Source: Rhizobium sp. BT03 (lineage in GTDB: Bacteria > Pseudomonadota > Alphaproteobacteria > Rhizobiales > Rhizobiaceae). Taken from it: 64,000 bases of DNA. Each line of letters opens with the position of its first letter. The stretch's first letter is position 1. The position numbers and the translations under genes are program-made. Of this stretch, positions 62,680 through 64,000 are shown one piece after another. Under the pieces are notes generated by a model that was not told the DNA's origin, did not search any database, and saw only the letters and a list, made by a program, of their open reading frames with translations. The stretch is from contig NZ_CP125640.1 of NCBI RefSeq assembly GCF_030053155.1, positions 1,426,001-1,490,000 on the forward strand, given 5' to 3'.

Positions 62680-64000
62680 ATCGGCGTGCCCTTTTCATAA
62701 AGCACCGAGCCGCCGACGACGGCGGCTTCCGAGACCGAGCCTGAGGAGCCGGAGATCAGCGCGCGGATCGTCGGCGCCAAGGCCGAGCCGGCGCCACCGG
62801 CGGAGGCGAATTTGCGCACCAGCGAAACGCCGGGGAATTTCGAGACGCCCCAGACCGCCGTTCCCCATTTCGCCGCCGCGTTGTTTTCGACCGAGGACAG
62901 CAGCGCTGTGGGAATCTTGGTCTGGTAATCCACCGAGATCCCGCCATACATCAGCGAGGAAACGCCGATCTGCGCCGTCACCCCGATCAGCTTCGAGAGC
63001 TTGGTCGAAAGCCCGTCGCCATAGCGGCTCCAGGCGCCGACCATCAGCGCGTCGATCGCCACGCCATTGTCGTTGGCGCCGACCTCGGCCTCGTAGACCG
63101 TGCCGTCGCCGGCGCCGAAGAACAGCCGGTCCTGCCAGCTCGCCCAGCAGGAGGCCGGCATGCCGACGAAGCGGCACCAGGCGCCGGTTTCGGTGTTCAT
63201 CACATACTGATAGGGGCCGAAGGAGGACGGCAGGTTGACGATCGCCATCTGCCGCGCGGGGAAGCTCGAAAGCTGCCACTCCTCAGAGGTCGTGCCTGAT
63301 GCCGCCACCGTCTCGCGCCAGGTCGGGCCGATCCTCGCGGTAATCGCCCCGAGGCTGGTGGCGCCGCGGTCGAGCTGCACCGCCTTGGTGATCGGCACGA
63401 TGCCATCGGTCGTCATGATCGCCAGATCGGCGCCGACAGATAGCAGGCATCGGTCGCTGCCGAGCGGCCGGCCGAGCTTGAAGGTGCCGATCAGGCCCCA
63501 GTTCGAAACACTCGAGGGATCCGAGCCCTGGAAGACGATCACCTCGCCTTCCGAGGAGATCAGCACCAGGCACTGCTGCAGGCCTGTCGAAACCGGGATC
63601 GTCCAGACGTTGATCGCTACCAGCGTGCCGCCATATTTCATGTTGCCGCCGACCGGCAGCACCGTCGCAGCACCACTGACGGCGTCGGTTGCGAGGTACC
63701 AGACATTGGTCGAGTTCTTCTCGATGAACCACAGGCGTGAACGATAGGCGGTGACCGCGATCAGCAGCGACGAGTCCGATATGCCTGATATCATCGTCGA
63801 GGAAACGTAAGGGGTGGCGGCCGCGCCCTTTTCCAGCTGCGCATTGGTGACCGTTCCCGTCACGGTGACGACGAGCGTGCCGGCCGCCGGCGTGAAGGCA
63901 AGCGACACGCGGTTGTTGACGCCGGTGCCGTTCAGCGTACCTGAGAAGGCGCCGGAGAGCGTGACGGAGCCGGTGCCGAAGAAGCTCAGCGTATAGGGCG
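62676..64000 (-). CDS. Large phage tail/nozzle-like virion protein (5' end outside window)
   Basis: The frame is open from the stop near 62676 to the right edge (at least 441 residues), so the start lies beyond 64000. The visible part starts with a Gly/Thr-rich beta domain (TLSFFGTGSVTLSGAF) followed by a sheet-rich body with WYLATDAVSG, CLLSVGADLAIMTTDGI and a segment GAWCRFVGMPASCWASWQDRLFFG. Propeller-like repeats and gene order suggest a tail nozzle (T7 gp12-like role), but no family was recognised with certainty. Confidence 0.6.
   Translation of the reverse strand, partial: PYTLSFFGTGSVTLSGAFSGTLNGTGVNNRVSLAFTPAAGTLVVTVTGTVTNAQLEKGAAATPYVSSTMISGISDSSLLIAVTAYRSRLWFIEKNSTNVWYLATDAVSGAATVLPVGGNMKYGGTLVAINVWTIPVSTGLQQCLVLISSEGEVIVFQGSDPSSVSNWGLIGTFKLGRPLGSDRCLLSVGADLAIMTTDGIVPITKAVQLDRGATSLGAITARIGPTWRETVAASGTTSEEWQLSSFPARQMAIVNLPSSFGPYQYVMNTETGAWCRFVGMPASCWASWQDRLFFGAGDGTVYEAEVGANDNGVAIDALMVGAWSRYGDGLSTKLSKLIGVTAQIGVSSLMYGGISVDYQTKIPTALLSSVENNAAAKWGTAVWGVSKFPGVSLVRKFASAGGAGSALAPTIRALISGSSGSVSEAAVVGGSVLYEKGTPI

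Overview
The window looks like a chromosomal or large-replicon segment of a Rhizobium-group alphaproteobacterium (R. leguminosarum/etli type). The grounds are high-GC coding with strong GC3 bias, rhizobial palindromic intergenic repeats (a RIME-like element at 40083-40262 and others near 383-480, 4302-4417 and 10671-10806), a betIBA operon, a second nuo (complex I) cluster, and many rhizobium-style small proteins. Organism identity is inference. No rRNA, tRNA, CRISPR array, insertion sequence or integrase was recognised.

Layout. 1-246: 5' end of an asparaginase-II-type gene. 0.9-4.3 kb: two MFS exporters and a SufR-like winged-helix regulator divergent from the second exporter. 4.4-8.4 kb: quinone oxidoreductase, an EAL-CBS-GGDEF signalling protein, an orphan ParD-like antitoxin and an HdeD-like membrane protein. 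8.5-12.5 kb: betI-betB-betA (choline to glycine betaine) with a palindromic BetI operator candidate. 12.6-15.4 kb: a HigA-like protein, two small envelope proteins and a CLC chloride/proton antiporter. 15.4-19.6 kb: an Rrf2 regulator and cysH-cysD-cysN for sulfate assimilation, with an intrinsic terminator in the cysH upstream region.

20.0-36.5 kb holds a complete but rearranged second complex I cluster. J, K, an MrpD-like subunit, an 84-aa membrane protein, a long L-like subunit, M, N, A, B, C, D, E, F and G lie on the plus strand, followed by a convergent H, I and CBS-protein block on the minus strand. It encodes four antiporter-like pump subunits instead of three. The long L-like subunit has a longer lateral-helix segment than I expect for canonical NuoL, which suggests a complex with an extra pump module. 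37-44.7 kb: peroxiredoxin-like protein, class A penicillin-binding protein, RIME repeat, LacI regulator, Do-type periplasmic protease and small rhizobial proteins.

44.8-64 kb is prophage, with late genes on the minus strand. Going from the right edge in transcription order: a large virion protein (partial), GNAT protein, S74-chaperone-domain protein, two virion proteins, a tail fibre, then after an inserted cassette the holin, SAR-type lysozyme, overlapping Rz/Rz1 spanins, an SGNH hydrolase and a DUF1515-like protein. The inserted cassette (48.4-57.0 kb) is visibly more AT-rich and unrelated to virion building. It has an ArnE/SMR-like flippase, a flavin oxidoreductase with a cysteine cluster, a TylF-like methyltransferase, a GtrB/ArnC-like undecaprenyl-phosphate glycosyltransferase, a WbqC protein, a second methyltransferase with a zinc-ribbon-like N-terminus, a WecE-like sugar aminotransferase and a divergent GtrII-like membrane glycosyltransferase. 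Together these resemble a lysogenic-conversion system that makes, flips and attaches a modified 4-amino-6-deoxy sugar to host surface polysaccharide. This is the most novel-looking system in the window; the rearranged four-pump complex I is second.
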